From assembly GCA_035573855.1 (NCBI GenBank), contig DATLZU010000055.1:31018-95017 (forward strand): a stretch of DNA of 64,000 bases, written 5' to 3'. The position numbers and the translations under genes are program-made. The stretch comes from DATLZU01 sp035573855. Its GTDB lineage: Bacteria > Nitrospirota > Nitrospiria > Nitrospirales > Nitrospiraceae. Under the pieces are notes generated by a model that was not told where the DNA came from, searched no databases, and saw nothing but the letters and a program-made list of their open reading frames with translations. This document shows positions 1 to 9,798 of this stretch, piece by piece. Position 1 is the first letter of the stretch. Every line of letters begins with the position of its first letter.

Positions 1-2
1 TC

Positions 3-827
3 ACCCCGGAGACGGCAGTCCGCATCCAGGAGGCTTTAGGAGCCGACATTATCATGGCGCTCGACGAATGCGTCGGACTGCCGTCCAGCGTTGAGCTGGT
101 TCAGGAAGCCGTCCGTCGCACCAGCTTGTGGGCCCGTCGCTGTCAAGCAGCCAGACGACGCACCGATCAGGCGCTGTTCGGAATCATCCAGGGAGGGACA
201 GATTCCGCGCTGCGGGTTCAATCCGCGCGAGATCTTGTAGCTCTAGGGTTCGATGGGTATGCAGTGGGAGGGTTGTCGGTCGGCGAAGAAAAAGCTGCTA
301 TGTACGACGTGCTCAACGTGACGACGCCCGAATTACCTGCCATGAAGCCCCGGTACCTGATGGGAGTTGGCATGCCGGAAGATTTGGTCGAGGGCGTCGC
401 GCGTGGCATCGACCTGTTCGATTGTGTGGTGCCGTCCAGACATGGTCGGACCGGCTGGTTGTTCACATCTTTCGGACGCGTGGTGATCAAACAGGCGCAC
501 TATGCGCGCGATGAGCGACCGATCGATCCAATCTGCCGATGCCCGGTCTGCACCAAGTACTCGCGGGCCTATCTGCATCATCTCTTCAATGTCAAAGAGA
601 TGCTGGGCGCTCGACTCAACACCATCCATAACTTGTTCTATTTCGCCGAGCTTATGCGCCAGATCCGTCTCGCCATCGAACAAGGCCGCTTCGCAGCCTT
701 CCGGACGGAGTTCCTCGCCCGCCGCGACCAGTGGCCGGGCGAGGAACAGGTCGACGAAACGGTCGAGGCCCGCGGCGCCAAGACGGCGTGCTCGGTCCAG
801 GTCTATAAGGAGAACCGCAGACGATGA
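3..827 (+). CDS. tgt: queuine tRNA-ribosyltransferase, C-terminal part (5' truncated by window)
   Basis: Exchanges guanine 34 of GU(N) tRNAs for the queuosine precursor preQ1. The reading frame is open from base 3, before the first ATG at 54, so the N-terminus lies outside the window. Visible family motifs are MALDEC, GIIQGG, the GFDGYAVGGLSVGE stretch, and the zinc site CRCPVCTKYSRAYLHHLF (CxCxxC with a later His). The stop overlaps the start of yajC by four bases (ATGA), the common tgt-yajC-secD-secF order. Identification is firm; only the length is incomplete. Confidence 0.96.
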   Translation, partial: TPETAVRIQEALGADIIMALDECVGLPSSVELVQEAVRRTSLWARRCQAARRRTDQALFGIIQGGTDSALRVQSARDLVALGFDGYAVGGLSVGEEKAAMYDVLNVTTPELPAMKPRYLMGVGMPEDLVEGVARGIDLFDCVVPSRHGRTGWLFTSFGRVVIKQAHYARDERPIDPICRCPVCTKYSRAYLHHLFNVKEMLGARLNTIHNLFYFAELMRQIRLAIEQGRFAAFRTEFLARRDQWPGEEQVDETVEARGAKTACSVQVYKENRRR

Positions 828-1141
828 CACCGATGGCATGGGCGCAGGGGACTTCCGCGGGTAATTCCGCCGTGAGCGGGCTATTGTCGCTCGTCCCATT
901 TGTGCTGATCTTCGTGATCTTCTATTTCCTGCTTATCCTTCCGCAACAGCGGAAGCAGAAAAAGCTGAAAGCGATGCTGGATTCCCTCAAGAAAGGCGAC
1001 AAAGTCGTCACCGCGTCGGGTATCTGGGGGACGGTGACGAATTTGGGGAAAGACACCGTGACGCTTCAGATTTCCGACAATACCAAAATCAAGATTCAGA
1101 AGGAATTCATTGCCAGGTTGCGGACCGAAGACGAAGACTGA
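824..1141 (+). CDS. yajC: preprotein translocase subunit YajC
   Basis: Small accessory subunit of the SecDF-YajC complex in the inner membrane. The 105 residues show a short N-terminus, one strong membrane segment (about residues 24-43, rich in Leu/Ile/Phe), then the family's charged cytoplasmic part with QQRKQKK and a KKGDKVVTASGIWGTV motif. The ATG overlaps the tgt stop, and secD follows 36 bases downstream, so it is likely co-transcribed with both. Confidence 0.95.
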   Translation: MTPMAWAQGTSAGNSAVSGLLSLVPFVLIFVIFYFLLILPQQRKQKKLKAMLDSLKKGDKVVTASGIWGTVTNLGKDTVTLQISDNTKIKIQKEFIARLRTEDED

Positions 1142-1177
1142 GGAGCGGCCCATGCCACGTGCGAGGTCAGAACGAGG

Positions 1178-2821
1178 ATGAAAAAAGTCAGCGGACGGTT
1201 GGCGTTGTTGGCGTTTGTGCTGGTGATGTCGTTTATTTTTTTTCTCCCCTCCTATCAACCCTTGTACCGGCAATTACCCGATTGGTTGAAAACCGTGCTT
1301 CCGAACAAGGGGATCACGCTAGGGCTCGATCTGCAGGGAGGTATCCACCTAGTGCTCGAGGTCGAGGAAGACCGGGCGGTGGAGATCGCCGTTGATCGAT
1401 CGGTCGTGGCTATCCAGGATCTGCTGGTCGAAAAGAAGATCCCCGTGGAGTCGGTCAAGCGGACCGGCTTTGCTCGTCTCTCGTTTTCGTTCCAAAATAC
1501 GGAGTTAAAGGAACAGATTCAGAAACTGCTCGACGATTTTCCGGCATTTTATGAAGTGGAAAGCGTGGGCGACGCCCACACGGTGGTCTGGGAGCTACGC
1601 GAGGGAGAAATCAAGCGTATCAAGGATTCCGCCATCAACCAAGCCTTAGAGACGATCCGTAATCGAATCGACCAGTTCGGTGTGGCGGAGCCGCTGATTC
1701 AACGACAAGGCTTGAACCAGATCGTTGTGCAGTTGCCGGGGATTAAGGAGCCGAAACGAGCGAAAGACTTGATCAAGGAAACCGCGCTTCTGGAATTCAA
1801 ACTGCTGGACGAGGACAGCAAATTGGCTCTTGATCTACCGCAGCGCATTCCCAAGGGCAAGGAGGAGGAAGTTTTAAAACAGTTCGCAGGCAAGATTCCG
1901 GAAGGCGATGAGATTCTGTTCGAGCGCGTTGTGGATAAGGACAGTGGGCGAGAATATCGCATTCCGTACCTGGTGAAGAAACGGGTGATGCTCGCTGGAG
2001 ACGTGCTGAGCGACGCGCGAGTCTCGATCGGCCAATTCAACGATCCTTACGTGTCCGTGACCTTTGACGCCAAGGGCGCCCGGGAATTCGAACGGATCAC
2101 CGCGGAGAACGTCAAGAAACGCATGGCGATCGTGCTGGATAACACCGTCTATTCTGCTCCCGTCATCCAGGAGCGGATCAGCGGCGGGCGGGCCCAGATC
2201 ACGGGGGCGTTCACCATGCAGGAGGCAAATGATCTGGCGATCGTGCTCAGAGCCGGGGCATTGCCCGCGCCGCTGAAGATCATTCAGGATCTGACGGTGG
2301 GGCCCTCATTGGGACAGGATTCCATCGACAAGGGCATTAAGTCTACGCTGTTGGCCGGCACGATGGTGGTGCTGTTTATGATGGTGTATTACCGGCTTTC
2401 GGGCGTCATCGCCGATTTCGCCCTGGCGCTCAATCTCATTTGCTTGATTGGAGCTCTGGCGGCGCTCAATGCGACCTTGACCCTGCCGGGCATCGCCGGG
2501 ATTATCCTGACGATCGGCATGGGTGTTGACTCCAACGTGCTCATCTTTGAGCGTATCCGCGAGGAACTGCGGCAGGGTAAACCGGTGCGGCTGGCTGTTG
2601 ACGGCGGATACGACAAGGCGTTGCTGACAATCATTGACTCGCACGTAACCACCTTGATCACCGGGTTTGCGCTCTTTTTGTTCGGCACCGGACCGATCAA
2701 GGGCTTTGCCGTCACGTTGTGTTTGGGCATCGCGATCAATCTGTTTACCGCATTGGTCGGAACTAAAGTGATCTTCGATATCATCAATCAGCGTCGGAAA
2801 GTCGAGCACCTTAGCATTTAG
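1178..2821 (+). CDS. secD: protein translocase subunit SecD
   Basis: Part of the SecDF motor that uses the proton gradient to pull proteins through SecYEG on the periplasmic side. The 547 residues have one N-terminal membrane segment (about 8-25), the GLDLQGG motif, a large periplasmic P1 domain, and a C-terminal bundle of five membrane segments from about residue 380 containing the GMGVDSNVLIFERIREE motif. Length is normal for a separate SecD. A GAGG sits directly before the ATG. secF starts 17 bases after the stop. Confidence 0.97.
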   Translation: MKKVSGRLALLAFVLVMSFIFFLPSYQPLYRQLPDWLKTVLPNKGITLGLDLQGGIHLVLEVEEDRAVEIAVDRSVVAIQDLLVEKKIPVESVKRTGFARLSFSFQNTELKEQIQKLLDDFPAFYEVESVGDAHTVVWELREGEIKRIKDSAINQALETIRNRIDQFGVAEPLIQRQGLNQIVVQLPGIKEPKRAKDLIKETALLEFKLLDEDSKLALDLPQRIPKGKEEEVLKQFAGKIPEGDEILFERVVDKDSGREYRIPYLVKKRVMLAGDVLSDARVSIGQFNDPYVSVTFDAKGAREFERITAENVKKRMAIVLDNTVYSAPVIQERISGGRAQITGAFTMQEANDLAIVLRAGALPAPLKIIQDLTVGPSLGQDSIDKGIKSTLLAGTMVVLFMMVYYRLSGVIADFALALNLICLIGALAALNATLTLPGIAGIILTIGMGVDSNVLIFERIREELRQGKPVRLAVDGGYDKALLTIIDSHVTTLITGFALFLFGTGPIKGFAVTLCLGIAINLFTALVGTKVIFDIINQRRKVEHLSI

Positions 2822-2838
2822 TTTGAGAAGGAGCCGGC

Positions 2839-3756
2839 ATGTTTGAAATTTTGGGCAAGACGAATATCGACTTCATGGGCAAGCGACGGATCGCCTTCAT
2901 GTTTTCCGGTATCATGGTGCTCTTGGGGCTGGTGGCGGTCATCCAGATCGGCCGGGGAGCTGCGAATCTGGGGATCGATTTCGCCGGCGGAACGGCGGTG
3001 CAATTGAAATTCGACCAGCCAATCCGGATCGACCAAGCAAGGAAAGCGCTGGAGGCCCATGGGTTGGGCGACGCCGAGTTGCAGGAGTTCGTCCAGGAAA
3101 ACAAGCTGTTGATCCGAGTGAAGACTTCCACGACGATTGAGGAGAAAGTCGCTGAACGGGTTATGACGGTGTTCAGCCAGGAATTCCCGGCGAACCGCTT
3201 CGTTGTGGACTCTAGCACGGAGATCGGGCCAACGGTCGGGAAGAAACTGCAGCAGGACGCGTTGATCGCGATCCTTATCTCCTTTGCCGGAATCGTTATG
3301 TATATCGCGGCACGGTTTGAGTTGCGGTTCGGCGTCGCCGCAGCCTTGGCGACTTTCCACGACGTGCTGGCGGTGCTGGGCGCATTTTATGTGCTCGACA
3401 AAGAAATCACGTTGCTCGTCGTGACGGCATTGCTCACGCTGGCCGGCTATTCACTTACCGATACCGTCGTCGTATTTGACCGCATCAGGGAAAACCTCCG
3501 GTTTCGCCGTCGCGACGACATCGCGACGGTCATCAACAACGGGATCAATCAGGTGTTGAGCCGGACCATTGTGACCAGCCTGACGGTGGTATTGGTGTTA
3601 ATTCCTCTGGTTCTGACGGGCGGCGAGGTGCTTCACGACTTTTCTCTCGCATTATTATGGGGCGTGATCTTCGGGACCTACTCGTCGGTGTTTGTGGCTA
3701 GCCCGCTGCTTCTGATTTGGCCCGGAGGCCCAGGTCGGCTGTTGAAGCGGGCTTGA
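2839..3756 (+). CDS. secF: protein translocase subunit SecF
   Basis: Partner of SecD. The 305 residues begin with a membrane segment (about 18-36), followed by GIDFAGGTAVQLKF, a small periplasmic domain, then five C-terminal membrane segments with SLTDTVVVFDRIREN, the SecF counterpart of the SecD motif. AAGGAG stands upstream of the ATG. It ends the tgt-yajC-secD-secF run; 91 bases without a clear terminator separate it from the sensor kinase gene. Confidence 0.97.
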   Translation: MFEILGKTNIDFMGKRRIAFMFSGIMVLLGLVAVIQIGRGAANLGIDFAGGTAVQLKFDQPIRIDQARKALEAHGLGDAELQEFVQENKLLIRVKTSTTIEEKVAERVMTVFSQEFPANRFVVDSSTEIGPTVGKKLQQDALIAILISFAGIVMYIAARFELRFGVAAALATFHDVLAVLGAFYVLDKEITLLVVTALLTLAGYSLTDTVVVFDRIRENLRFRRRDDIATVINNGINQVLSRTIVTSLTVVLVLIPLVLTGGEVLHDFSLALLWGVIFGTYSSVFVASPLLLIWPGGPGRLLKRA

Positions 3757-3847
3757 GCCGCCGCCCACATGGGGGGACTCGTTTTGCGCGTTTCCGGAAT
3801 GGTAGATTGACATGCCTCTGTCGCCTGATTAGCCCCCCTAGGTTCAC

Positions 3848-6800
3848 ATGGAGTTCTGGGGTCGGTCACGGAGTCTCCAACGGAAGATCATCGCGGCCAT
3901 CGTGATGGTCGGCCTTCTCCCCCTTTCCTTATCCCTTGCCCTGACATACATTGAGGAGCGACGTGCGCTTCGCGAGGCGATCGGCGCGAATTTCAAAGAA
4001 CTGGCCGTGGAAGCGGCCCGTCGGATCGAGCTCCAAATCACCCGCGGGATCAACGAAGCTCAACAGTTGGCCACTACGCCGTTTCTCCGGACGGCGGTGA
4101 CGGAGTCCAATCGGACCTATGCGGGCAAGGACGAGCGCACTGTCCAGTCGATGATCCGCGACTGGCAGCAACGGTGGCGCGCGCGCGACCGGCGCAGCGA
4201 GTTTCCGATCTTCATCAACCGCATTGTGACCAATTATTTGATCCGTTGGCACGACATCCGAAAAGCAGACTATGTGGGCATTTTTGTCACGGACAACCGT
4301 GGTGCACTGGTGATCAGCTCCATTCCGCAGGTGGAGTACTACTATGGGAAAAGCCTGTGGTGGCAGGCTGTCGTCAAAAAGGGGCAAGGCCGGGTCTACG
4401 TCAGTGACATGTATTTCGATCCTTCCTTCGGAACCCATGTGCTCAATGTGTCGGCGCCGATTTTGGATGATGAACAGCACGAAACCATCGGGGCCGTGAC
4501 GGTCCTTTTGCGGCGGGACACGTTGTTTCATGCCATCTCCGAGGTGACCGTCGGGTCGACGGGCCACGCGATGTTGATGAGTTCTGAAGGGACCCCACTA
4601 ATCTGCCCGGTTCTCGCTCCGGAGGAGCATACGGTGACACCTGAGCTGGTCGCCGCGATCGGGCGAGGAAAAGCCGGATGGGCCATTGCGCGCGATGATT
4701 CACACGGCGGTCGCAATTCGTTGGTCGGCTTCGCGCCAATCCGGCTAGGTGAGAGCCTTGCGCCGGATAGCCTGGGTGGCAAACGCTGGATCACGTTCGT
4801 GCGGCAAGATCCCGAGGAAACCTATGCTCCGCTCGACGAGCTTTTGATGAAGGTCACGCTTTACGGATTCTTCGTGCTGGCTGTGTTGTTGGCGACTGGC
4901 GTCACAGTCGCGCGACGGATCTCGAAGCCCATTCGAATCTTGCACGAAGGCGTGCAGGAGATCGGCAGCGGCCGGCTGGATCAGCGACTGAATCTCAGGA
5001 CAAGGGACGAAATTCAGGACTTGGCGGAGGCCTTCAACGCGATGGCCGCCAACCTGCAGCATTCGTTCAACCAGATTGAGCAGCGAATGGCGGAAGTCAG
5101 ACAGCTCGAAGAGAAATATCGCGATCTGATTGAGAACTCGCCGGAAATGATCTGTCAATTGAACAAGGTTGGCCAATTCGTGCATGTGAACAAGACCGGC
5201 CTTGAAAAGCTTGGGTATACCCTGGATGAGATGTTGACCATGCGGCTGTGGGATTTGGTGCCCCGAGGGCGGGAATCAGAAATCCTGGGGTATCTCGAAC
5301 GCCTGATGGCCCAGGGTCGCGGCTCGATTGAGACGGTGTTCCTGGCAAGGGACGGGCGGCCTATCGATGTGGAGATCCATGCGACGGCGTTGTTCGACAC
5401 CGAGAGCGGCGGGCTCATCCACTCGCGGGCCTTCGTCCGCGACGTCACCGAGCGCCGACAGTTAGAGCAACAGGTCCAGCGGTACACGACGCAATTGGAG
5501 CAGGAAGTCGCTGAGCGCACCCGCCAGCTTTCCGCGTCCCAGGCCCGCTATAAAGCGCTGTTCGATCTGGTGGCGGATTCCGTGTTCATGGTCGATCCCA
5601 CTGGATGTATCGTCGCGGTGAACAAACGGGAGGAGCAGGCGTTGGGATATACGGAGGAAGCGGTTGTGGGCCGGAACATTTTGGAAATTGTGCTTCCGGC
5701 TCATCACGAGGAAATGCGGAAGTTGATTGACAAGATCGTGGCCGGCCAGCGACGCGTGCCGACGCAGGAGATCGCCGTCTTCGACCATTCTCGTCGCGCG
5801 ACACCGGTCGAGATGGATCTGATGCGGGTGGAAGGTGATGCGGAGCCATTGGTCATGGTTCAGCTTCGCGATATCACCGATCGAAAGCGACTAGAACGAC
5901 AGTTGGAAGAGTATCGAGAGGAACTTGAACTCAAAGTGCGCGAGCGGACACGGGAGATCGAAGAGACCAAGCAGTATCTGGAAAACCTCCTCGAGAACGC
6001 GAATGATGTCATCTATACCCTGGATTCGGAGCAGCGGTTCACTTACGTTAACAGCAAGGTCGAAGCGTGGGGGTATCGGAAAGAAGATCTCATCGGTCGG
6101 CCGTACCTGTCCTTGCTGTCCAAACGGCACCGGGGACGCCGACTCAAAAGCACGCTGGATATCGGCACCAAGCAGGTCTATGAAGTCGAAGTCCTTACCC
6201 GGACGGGAGACACTCGGACAGTGATGGTCAGTGTATCGCCTCTCTACGATTCGGACGGCGGCATTCTGGGTGTCCTGGGCATCGCGCGCGATATGACAGA
6301 GACGAAGAAGCTTGAACGGCAGATCCTCAGCTCCGAGAAGCTGGCATCGGTGGGCAAGCTGGCGGCCGGTGTCGCGCACGAAATCAACAACCCGCTGGGA
6401 GGTATCCTGAACTGTTTGTACAACCTTCGGAAAGGGAACTTACCCCCGGCCAGGCAGGAGGAGTATCTGGCTTCGATGGAGGACGGGTTGCGCCGCGTGC
6501 AGAAAATCGTCAGACAACTGTTGGATTTCTCGCAGCAGCATGAGCCGGAACTGTCCCGGACCGATATCAATCAAGTCATCGAGCGGGTGCTCGTGCTCAC
6601 CAATCACACCTTCGTCACAAATCGCATTGTGTTGGAAACGGACCTCGGTCGTAACCTGCCGGACCTCATGGTCGACCGCCATATGATTGAACAAGTGCTG
6701 ATGAATCTGATCCTGAACGCGGTGCAGGCCATGAAAGGCGGCGGGGTGCTCACGATCCGAACGCGCATTGATGAGGGACTCTGCCTGATCGAGATCAAGG

Positions 6801-7027
6801 ACACTGGGTGCGGTATTCCTGGGTCTGTGTTGCCCAAGATTTTCGACCCCTTCTTCACCACGAAGGGAGAAGGGGAAGGAACCGGCCTGGGGCTGTCCGT
6901 CAGCCTCGGCATCGTCGAGCGACATGGAGGGAAGATTCTTGTCGAGAGTGAGGTCGGAAAAGGCACGACCTTTACCCTTTGCTTGCCTGTTGCGAGGGAG
7001 CGGGTGGCAATCGGGAGACCGTTGTGA
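3848..7027 (+). CDS. membrane sensor histidine kinase with periplasmic sensor, HAMP and three PAS domains
   Basis: Large (1059 aa) hybrid-free histidine kinase. Order: membrane segment (about 14-34), periplasmic sensor region of roughly 300 residues resembling a Cache domain, second membrane segment (335-357), HAMP (about 355-408), PAS 1 (420-536), PAS 2 (567-680), PAS 3 (710-820), dimerisation/phosphoacceptor domain with His844 in AAGVAHEINNPLGG, and an ATPase domain ending in FDPFFTTKGEGEGTGLGLS. Coiled-coil linkers rich in Glu/Arg join the PAS domains. The stop overlaps the GTG start of the sigma54 regulator, so the pair form a two-component system. The signal is unknown; Cache plus PAS suggests both an external ligand and an internal redox or ligand input. 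Confidence 0.93.
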   Translation: MEFWGRSRSLQRKIIAAIVMVGLLPLSLSLALTYIEERRALREAIGANFKELAVEAARRIELQITRGINEAQQLATTPFLRTAVTESNRTYAGKDERTVQSMIRDWQQRWRARDRRSEFPIFINRIVTNYLIRWHDIRKADYVGIFVTDNRGALVISSIPQVEYYYGKSLWWQAVVKKGQGRVYVSDMYFDPSFGTHVLNVSAPILDDEQHETIGAVTVLLRRDTLFHAISEVTVGSTGHAMLMSSEGTPLICPVLAPEEHTVTPELVAAIGRGKAGWAIARDDSHGGRNSLVGFAPIRLGESLAPDSLGGKRWITFVRQDPEETYAPLDELLMKVTLYGFFVLAVLLATGVTVARRISKPIRILHEGVQEIGSGRLDQRLNLRTRDEIQDLAEAFNAMAANLQHSFNQIEQRMAEVRQLEEKYRDLIENSPEMICQLNKVGQFVHVNKTGLEKLGYTLDEMLTMRLWDLVPRGRESEILGYLERLMAQGRGSIETVFLARDGRPIDVEIHATALFDTESGGLIHSRAFVRDVTERRQLEQQVQRYTTQLEQEVAERTRQLSASQARYKALFDLVADSVFMVDPTGCIVAVNKREEQALGYTEEAVVGRNILEIVLPAHHEEMRKLIDKIVAGQRRVPTQEIAVFDHSRRATPVEMDLMRVEGDAEPLVMVQLRDITDRKRLERQLEEYREELELKVRERTREIEETKQYLENLLENANDVIYTLDSEQRFTYVNSKVEAWGYRKEDLIGRPYLSLLSKRHRGRRLKSTLDIGTKQVYEVEVLTRTGDTRTVMVSVSPLYDSDGGILGVLGIARDMTETKKLERQILSSEKLASVGKLAAGVAHEINNPLGGILNCLYNLRKGNLPPARQEEYLASMEDGLRRVQKIVRQLLDFSQQHEPELSRTDINQVIERVLVLTNHTFVTNRIVLETDLGRNLPDLMVDRHMIEQVLMNLILNAVQAMKGGGVLTIRTRIDEGLCLIEIKDTGCGIPGSVLPKIFDPFFTTKGEGEGTGLGLSVSLGIVERHGGKILVESEVGKGTTFTLCLPVARERVAIGRPL

Positions 7028-8475
7028 AGCCTCTTAGCCTACTCATCGTGGATGACGAACCGCTGATGCGGCTTTCCATGAGCGACGCCTTGAAGGCCGT
7101 TGGATACGATGTTCAGGCGGCGTCCAGCGGGACCGAGGGCGTCGAGGCCGTCCAGAAACGGCAGTTCGACATCGTCATTACCGATTTGCGCTTGCCTGGC
7201 ACGGACGGTTTGACGCTGTTGCAGACATGTAAGCAGGTTTCGCCCCGAACGGAAGTTGTCGTGATCACTGCACATAGTTCGGTCGAAACGGCGGTCGGCG
7301 CGATGAAATTGGGGGCGTACGACTACATCACCAAGCCCTTTCAGATGGACGAGTTGCTGCTCATCGTCGATCGACTGGCCAAGGTGCTGGCGCTTCGTCA
7401 GGAGAATCTGCAGTTAAAAGAGGAGTTGGCCGGCAAGTTCAGTTTCCAGGGGATCCTGGGCAAGAACGAGCGGATGCGCGCGGTGTTGGAAAAGATCAAA
7501 TTGGTGGCCGGAACGGATTCCACCGTCTTGATCGTCGGTGAAAGCGGGACCGGCAAAGAATTGGTTGCCAATGCGATCCACCACATTAGTCCGCGAAAAG
7601 ATCATGCCCTGATCAAGGTCAGTTGCGCGGCTCTGCCGGAGACCCTGCTGGAAGCGGAATTATTCGGCCATGAGAAGGGAGCCTTCACCGGAGCGCTCCG
7701 ACAACGTCGCGGGCGGTTCGAGCTGGCCAACAAAGGAACCTTGTTCCTGGACGAGATTGGCGAGATTTCTCCGGTGGTACAGGTCAAATTGCTGCGGGTC
7801 CTGCAGGAGCGGCAATTCGAGAGGGTGGGGGGGAACGAGACGATTGAAGTGGACGTCCGTCTGGTGTGCGCGACACAAAAGGATTTGAAGAAGGAAGTTG
7901 CGGCCGGCCGTTTTCGCGAGGACTTGTTTTATCGGCTGAATGTCGTGCAAGTGGTTTTGCCTCCGTTGCGGGAGCGTCAGGAAGACATTCTGTTGATCGC
8001 CGAACATGTGCTCCACACGAGGTCCGCCCATATGAACAAGGACCTCAAGGGATTTTCACAGGCGGCCCGCGAACTGCTCTTGCGCTATTCCTATCCTGGC
8101 AATGTGCGCGAATTGGAGAACATGGTCGAACGAGCCGTTGCGTTGGGGCGCGCGCAGGAGGAGATTCAGCCATGGGATCTTTGTGGCTTCCAATCTTGTC
8201 CCTACCTTGGCGGGTCGCCCCAGGACTCATGCGGTTTTTGCAGTGAAGGTCTGACAGGGGCAGCGCGGAAAGAAGCACCGACTTGCTCTTTGTCGATGGC
8301 GAGAGAACGGTTCGAACGGGAATACATCGTCTCCGTGCTGGATCGGGTTGGGGGGAGCAGAACCGAAGCTGCCAAAATTCTAGGGCTTTCGCGGAAGGCG
8401 CTGTGGGAGAAATGCAAACGGTACGGCATACCCTCGGGGAGGAACGGTGCAGAACCGGAGTCCGACGAGGACTGA
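7024..8475 (+). CDS. sigma54-dependent NtrC-family response regulator with a Cys cluster
   Basis: Receiver domain (1-120, phosphoacceptor Asp54 in VITDLRLPGTDG), AAA+ domain with Walker A GESGTGKE (about 171-179) and the sigma54 contact motif GAFTGA (about 219-224), and a Fis-type helix-turn-helix near the C-terminus (EAAKILGLSRKALWEKCKR). I chose GTG 7024 because it makes a four-base GTGA overlap with the kinase stop and starts just before the first receiver strand; an upstream ATG at 6979 would add 15 residues inside the kinase gene. Odd feature: between the AAA+ and DNA-binding parts lie Cys387, Cys392, Cys403 and Cys406 (CX4C-X10-CX2C), absent from ordinary NtrC proteins and possibly a metal or redox site (inference). 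Confidence 0.93.
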   Translation: MKPLSLLIVDDEPLMRLSMSDALKAVGYDVQAASSGTEGVEAVQKRQFDIVITDLRLPGTDGLTLLQTCKQVSPRTEVVVITAHSSVETAVGAMKLGAYDYITKPFQMDELLLIVDRLAKVLALRQENLQLKEELAGKFSFQGILGKNERMRAVLEKIKLVAGTDSTVLIVGESGTGKELVANAIHHISPRKDHALIKVSCAALPETLLEAELFGHEKGAFTGALRQRRGRFELANKGTLFLDEIGEISPVVQVKLLRVLQERQFERVGGNETIEVDVRLVCATQKDLKKEVAAGRFREDLFYRLNVVQVVLPPLRERQEDILLIAEHVLHTRSAHMNKDLKGFSQAARELLLRYSYPGNVRELENMVERAVALGRAQEEIQPWDLCGFQSCPYLGGSPQDSCGFCSEGLTGAARKEAPTCSLSMARERFEREYIVSVLDRVGGSRTEAAKILGLSRKALWEKCKRYGIPSGRNGAEPESDED

Positions 8476-8477
8476 GC

Positions 8478-9593
8478 TTATTCCGTCGGTTCTGGACCCC
8501 CTTCCCACAGTTTGACAGTCCGGTCCCAGGAAGCACTGGCGAGGCGCAATCCATCGACAGAAAAGCATACGGACCGGACGTAGCCGGTATGCCCTTTCAG
8601 CGTCTTGAAGTGCCGCCCCGAGGCGATATCCCACAGCTTGATGGTATGGTCATCACTTGCGCTCGCCAACACTTTCCCGTCCGGCGAGACGGCCAGCGAC
8701 CGAACCCAGCCACTGTGACCTTTCAGTGTTCTCAGTTCAGTCACTTGCGGCATGGCGAAGAATTTGATGGTCGTATCCCGGCTGCCGGTGATGAGGGTCT
8801 TCCCATCCGGCGTGAAGGTCATGGCACCGATCCAATAGTCCATCGGCTTTTGGAAGCCGCCGTCGTCCTCGAAAAAATACCCGCGTGCTTCCGGAGAGTC
8901 TTCTTCATCTTCCCTCCAGTGGCCGTTGTGAACGATTTTTTCCTCCCCGCTTGGCAAGACCTCCCAGACCTTGATCTTGCCGATATCGCTGCCGCTGGCC
9001 AAATGAACACCGTCAGGCGAGAAAGCGACGCAAACTGACCAATGGTGGTCATACGGATCCTTCCCCAGGAGCGTCATCAACTCGGTGCCGGTCGTGACTT
9101 CCCAGATCTTGATGTCCTTGTTATGACTTCCGCGGGCTAGCATCAGGCCGTCCGGAGAGAGGGAGAGGCTGCAGACGTTGTGGTCGTAGCGGGTGAAGAG
9201 GAGCTTCAAAGGTTCGCCGGTCCTGGGATTCCACAGGCGGATCGTTCGGTCATCGCTGCCGGTGGCGAGAATTTGACCGTCTGGCGTAAATACCGCCGCT
9301 CTGATGTCATGGGTATGGCCGCGCAACGACCGGAGCAGTCGTCCGGTTTCGATATCCCAGATACGCACCATGCGGTCGACTCCACCGGAAGCCAAGGTCT
9401 GGCCATCAGGCGAGAAGGCAACTGTCCAGACTCCGTGGGAATGCCCGCGAAAGGTTCGGACTTCGCGCGCGCCTGCTTTCCAATACTCAAGCAGGTCGAC
9501 TTTCGGCTGTTGACCTTCGGCTTGTTCAGATGCGAGACCTGCTTGTGACATCTGGGCATGCAGAGCTTGATCAGGCATGGGTACTGTTTTCAC
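8478..9593 (-). CDS. seven-repeat WD40 beta-propeller protein
   Basis: The 371-residue protein is built almost entirely from seven WD40 repeats, each with the SPDG...LASGS.D..I.LW pattern, enough for one closed propeller. An insert of about 30 acidic residues after repeat 4 (about 205-235) breaks the regular spacing. No signal peptide or membrane segment is seen, so a cytoplasmic scaffold or protein-binding role is likely; no enzyme domain is attached. The start is uncertain: GTG at 9593 has AGGAG almost touching it, while ATG at 9578 leaves 14 bases after the same AGGAG. It converges on the regulator gene with only two bases between the stops and no terminator. Confidence 0.85.
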   Translation of the reverse strand: MKTVPMPDQALHAQMSQAGLASEQAEGQQPKVDLLEYWKAGAREVRTFRGHSHGVWTVAFSPDGQTLASGGVDRMVRIWDIETGRLLRSLRGHTHDIRAAVFTPDGQILATGSDDRTIRLWNPRTGEPLKLLFTRYDHNVCSLSLSPDGLMLARGSHNKDIKIWEVTTGTELMTLLGKDPYDHHWSVCVAFSPDGVHLASGSDIGKIKVWEVLPSGEEKIVHNGHWREDEEDSPEARGYFFEDDGGFQKPMDYWIGAMTFTPDGKTLITGSRDTTIKFFAMPQVTELRTLKGHSGWVRSLAVSPDGKVLASASDDHTIKLWDIASGRHFKTLKGHTGYVRSVCFSVDGLRLASASWDRTVKLWEGGPEPTE

Positions 9594-9625
9594 TCCTTGC
9601 TGGCTCTGGGTTACCTACGCGCAAA

Positions 9626-9655
9626 TTGCAAAAGGGTTTTCCGGGCGAGTATAAT
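9626..9655 (+). promoter_or_regulatory. sigma70-like promoter for the HExxH protein gene
   Basis: TTGCAA (9626-9631), 18-base spacer and a perfect TATAAT (9650-9655) point toward the gene at 9799. This would give a leader of about 135 bases that contains a small hairpin (ATTCGG/CCGAAT near 9735) and a GAGG ribosome site before the ATG. Confidence 0.65.
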
Positions 9656-9798
9656 TTTAAATCCAGTTAAAAATAAATGGTAAGAGATGCCATGCGGACA
9701 AGTCAAGGGAGCCGGTGGCATTGATTGTGAGAATATTCGGTCTTCCCGAATTACGTGGTTCGCGGTCCCAACTCTAGCTCTAGCCGTCGAGGTATCCG

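Noticed and set aside
333..899. 188-codon frame on the minus strand inside tgt and yajC
   Set aside because: Shadow of the tgt frame in GC-rich DNA; no ribosome site and no family motif.
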